From assembly GCA_012519125.1 (NCBI GenBank), contig JAAYQY010000216.1:1-6189 (forward strand): 6,189 bases of DNA, in the 5' to 3' direction. The position numbers and the translations under genes were made by a program. Within the stretch, counting starts at the first letter, position 1. The number at the start of each line of letters is the position of its first letter. Under the pieces are notes generated by a model. It was not told the DNA's origin, ran no database searches, and saw only the letters and a list, made by a program, of their open reading frames with translations. Below are positions 4,936 to 6,189 of the stretch, in pieces. This DNA is from Spirochaetales bacterium. GTDB taxonomy: Bacteria; Spirochaetota; Spirochaetia; Sphaerochaetales; Sphaerochaetaceae.

Positions 4936-6183
4936 GGTTAGGTTCTCCAACTCCTTATCGCTGAGCAACTGTTTCCCCTTGCTGTGAAACGCAAACAACT
5001 CCTCGGTTGCCAAGGCTATCTTGGTGACCGAGAACTCTGTCCCCTGTGGGTAGATGTAGTACGTGTCATCCAAGGTGGAAAGATCGATGCAATCGCCCTT
5101 TCCAAAGTACTCATACTCAATATGACAAGAGTACATGGAGAGGGCTGTTTTTGCCAAAAGGAACCCTTCCCCATCGAAATTGCCTTCCAAGGTAAACCCT
5201 TGCATGGAGTGGGTGAGGGTAGCATTTCCAAGAGGGATGTACCCTTTTGCATTGGGCAGCGCTTCCACCCTTGCCTCCACTTGGAGGTGGTAGACGCCCT
5301 TATTTATCTGGCTGCGAACCTGCATTCGCTCCCACTCGTACCAATCGGGAATGTGAGTAAACTCAGTGATAAGGGTCTGTTCATCGGTTGCCTTCACCAC
5401 AGCTTCAAGCTGGCCGTACTCTGTCATCTTCCACTCTTTTGAGCAGGCACTGCAGCCAATGCGCTCCCCTTTGCTGTACATCTTGTACTCGGTATGGCAG
5501 TGGGGGCACTGGTAGAGGGGTTTGTGCAAGCCCTCTGCCCGGGTTTTGGTCTTGATGCTGATCTTGTTTTCCAACTGCCAACGGTACTCATCGTACTCGA
5601 ATGCTTTGCGGATTGTTGCGTTGATGGAGGCGGTGGAAGCATTTGCCAGCTCTTCCTTTGTGTAGAGGAGGGTCAAGTCTGCCTCAATCCGGTTGCCACG
5701 ATTTTTCAGATTCCATACAGGGCTGCTCAGATAGTGGCCGTGCATGTTCAGCATCACCACCGGGACACCCAACAGCTTGGCCATCTTGCCCAGCGAGTCA
5801 GGAAGCACGGCAGTGGTGCCGACCAGCGAGTACCTTGCTTCAGGATAGAGGGCAAGGATATCGCCGTTTGTGGTGAGTACTTCGCGAATCTGGCGGATAA
5901 GCTGAAGGTCGTTGGTGAATTTGCGTTTGCAGATACCCCCTGCATTTCTGAGCAGCCATTCCCGCTTGAGAAACCCATCAATAGCCACTACATAGTTGGC
6001 CCGATAGGGGAAGAGCGCTGCGGTTGTCACTTTGAAATCGATGAAAGCATGATGGGTGCACAGGAGGAGAAAAGGTGGTTTCACACCCTCCATACGTGTT
6101 CTGTTGATCTTCAGACGGTGCATCCATACATCAGGGAAACTCAGAATCCAGGTGACTGGTCTCAGATAATTGCGTTGGCGCAT
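4918..6183 (-). CDS. PlsC-like lysophospholipid acyltransferase with zinc ribbon and C-terminal extension
   Basis: Probable membrane-associated acyltransferase of the 1-acyl-glycerol-3-phosphate acyltransferase superfamily, 421 residues from the first ATG. The N-terminal half has motif I H-x4-D (His44, Asp49 in HHAFID), a likely acceptor-binding segment GFLKREWLLRNAGG (70-83), motif III in divergent form YPEARYS (113-119, Glu115 and Arg117 kept, against the usual PEGTRS), and motif IV VPVVML (140-145). Residues 226-247 form a four-cysteine zinc ribbon (C226, C229, C244, C247). The rest, about 252-421, looks beta-rich and I do not recognise it. Typical PlsC proteins are about 240 residues, so the ribbon and tail are an added module. 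The start is uncertain: only six bases lie upstream in the window, the frame is still open there and no ribosome site can be seen, so the gene may begin beyond the edge. The acyl acceptor is unknown. Confidence 0.8.
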   Translation of the reverse strand: MRQRNYLRPVTWILSFPDVWMHRLKINRTRMEGVKPPFLLLCTHHAFIDFKVTTAALFPYRANYVVAIDGFLKREWLLRNAGGICKRKFTNDLQLIRQIREVLTTNGDILALYPEARYSLVGTTAVLPDSLGKMAKLLGVPVVMLNMHGHYLSSPVWNLKNRGNRIEADLTLLYTKEELANASTASINATIRKAFEYDEYRWQLENKISIKTKTRAEGLHKPLYQCPHCHTEYKMYSKGERIGCSACSKEWKMTEYGQLEAVVKATDEQTLITEFTHIPDWYEWERMQVRSQINKGVYHLQVEARVEALPNAKGYIPLGNATLTHSMQGFTLEGNFDGEGFLLAKTALSMYSCHIEYEYFGKGDCIDLSTLDDTYYIYPQGTEFSVTKIALATEELFAFHSKGKQLLSDKELENLTSAPQD

Positions 6184-6189
6184 CGGCTT

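Overview
The window looks like a chromosomal segment of a moderately GC-rich bacterium (roughly 50-60 % GC in the lines I sampled). The gene set and the style of the exported proteins would fit a Sphaerochaeta-like spirochaete. This is an inference from general resemblance, since no rRNA or other marker gene is present. Coding density is high. I see no mobile element, CRISPR array, tRNA or rRNA.

Layout, left to right: (1) a nearly complete minus-strand gene for the substrate-binding protein of an AfuA/FbpA-like ABC transporter, running off the left edge, with its own candidate promoter and a leader inverted repeat; (2) a minus-strand tandem-GNAT acetyltransferase gene; (3) a minus-strand KDPG aldolase gene (eda) with an extra C-terminal VOC/glyoxalase-like domain, closed by a strong intrinsic terminator; (4) a 132-bp divergent control region; (5) a plus-strand 2-keto-3-deoxygluconate kinase gene (kdgK), also closed by a strong terminator; (6) a plus-strand gene for an exported ferritin-like DUF2202 protein; (7) a minus-strand PlsC-like acyltransferase gene with a zinc ribbon, whose 3' end overlaps the DUF2202 gene tail-to-tail.

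The functional core is the divergent kdgK/eda pair. KdgK phosphorylates 2-keto-3-deoxygluconate to KDPG, and Eda splits KDPG into pyruvate and glyceraldehyde-3-phosphate. These are the last two steps of hexuronate/pectin-type sugar breakdown and of the lower Entner-Doudoroff route. Two near-consensus sigma70-type promoters lie on top of each other in opposite directions, next to a 17-bp imperfect palindrome that resembles the KdgR box of enterobacteria. Coordinated control by a sugar-acid-responsive regulator encoded elsewhere is therefore likely. The remaining genes have no evident link to this pathway.

I did not find a wholly new system. The points most worth following up are the overlapping divergent promoters with the KdgR-like palindrome, the aldolase-VOC fusion, the GNAT gene that starts just after a terminator with no ribosome binding site, and the 18-bp convergent overlap.
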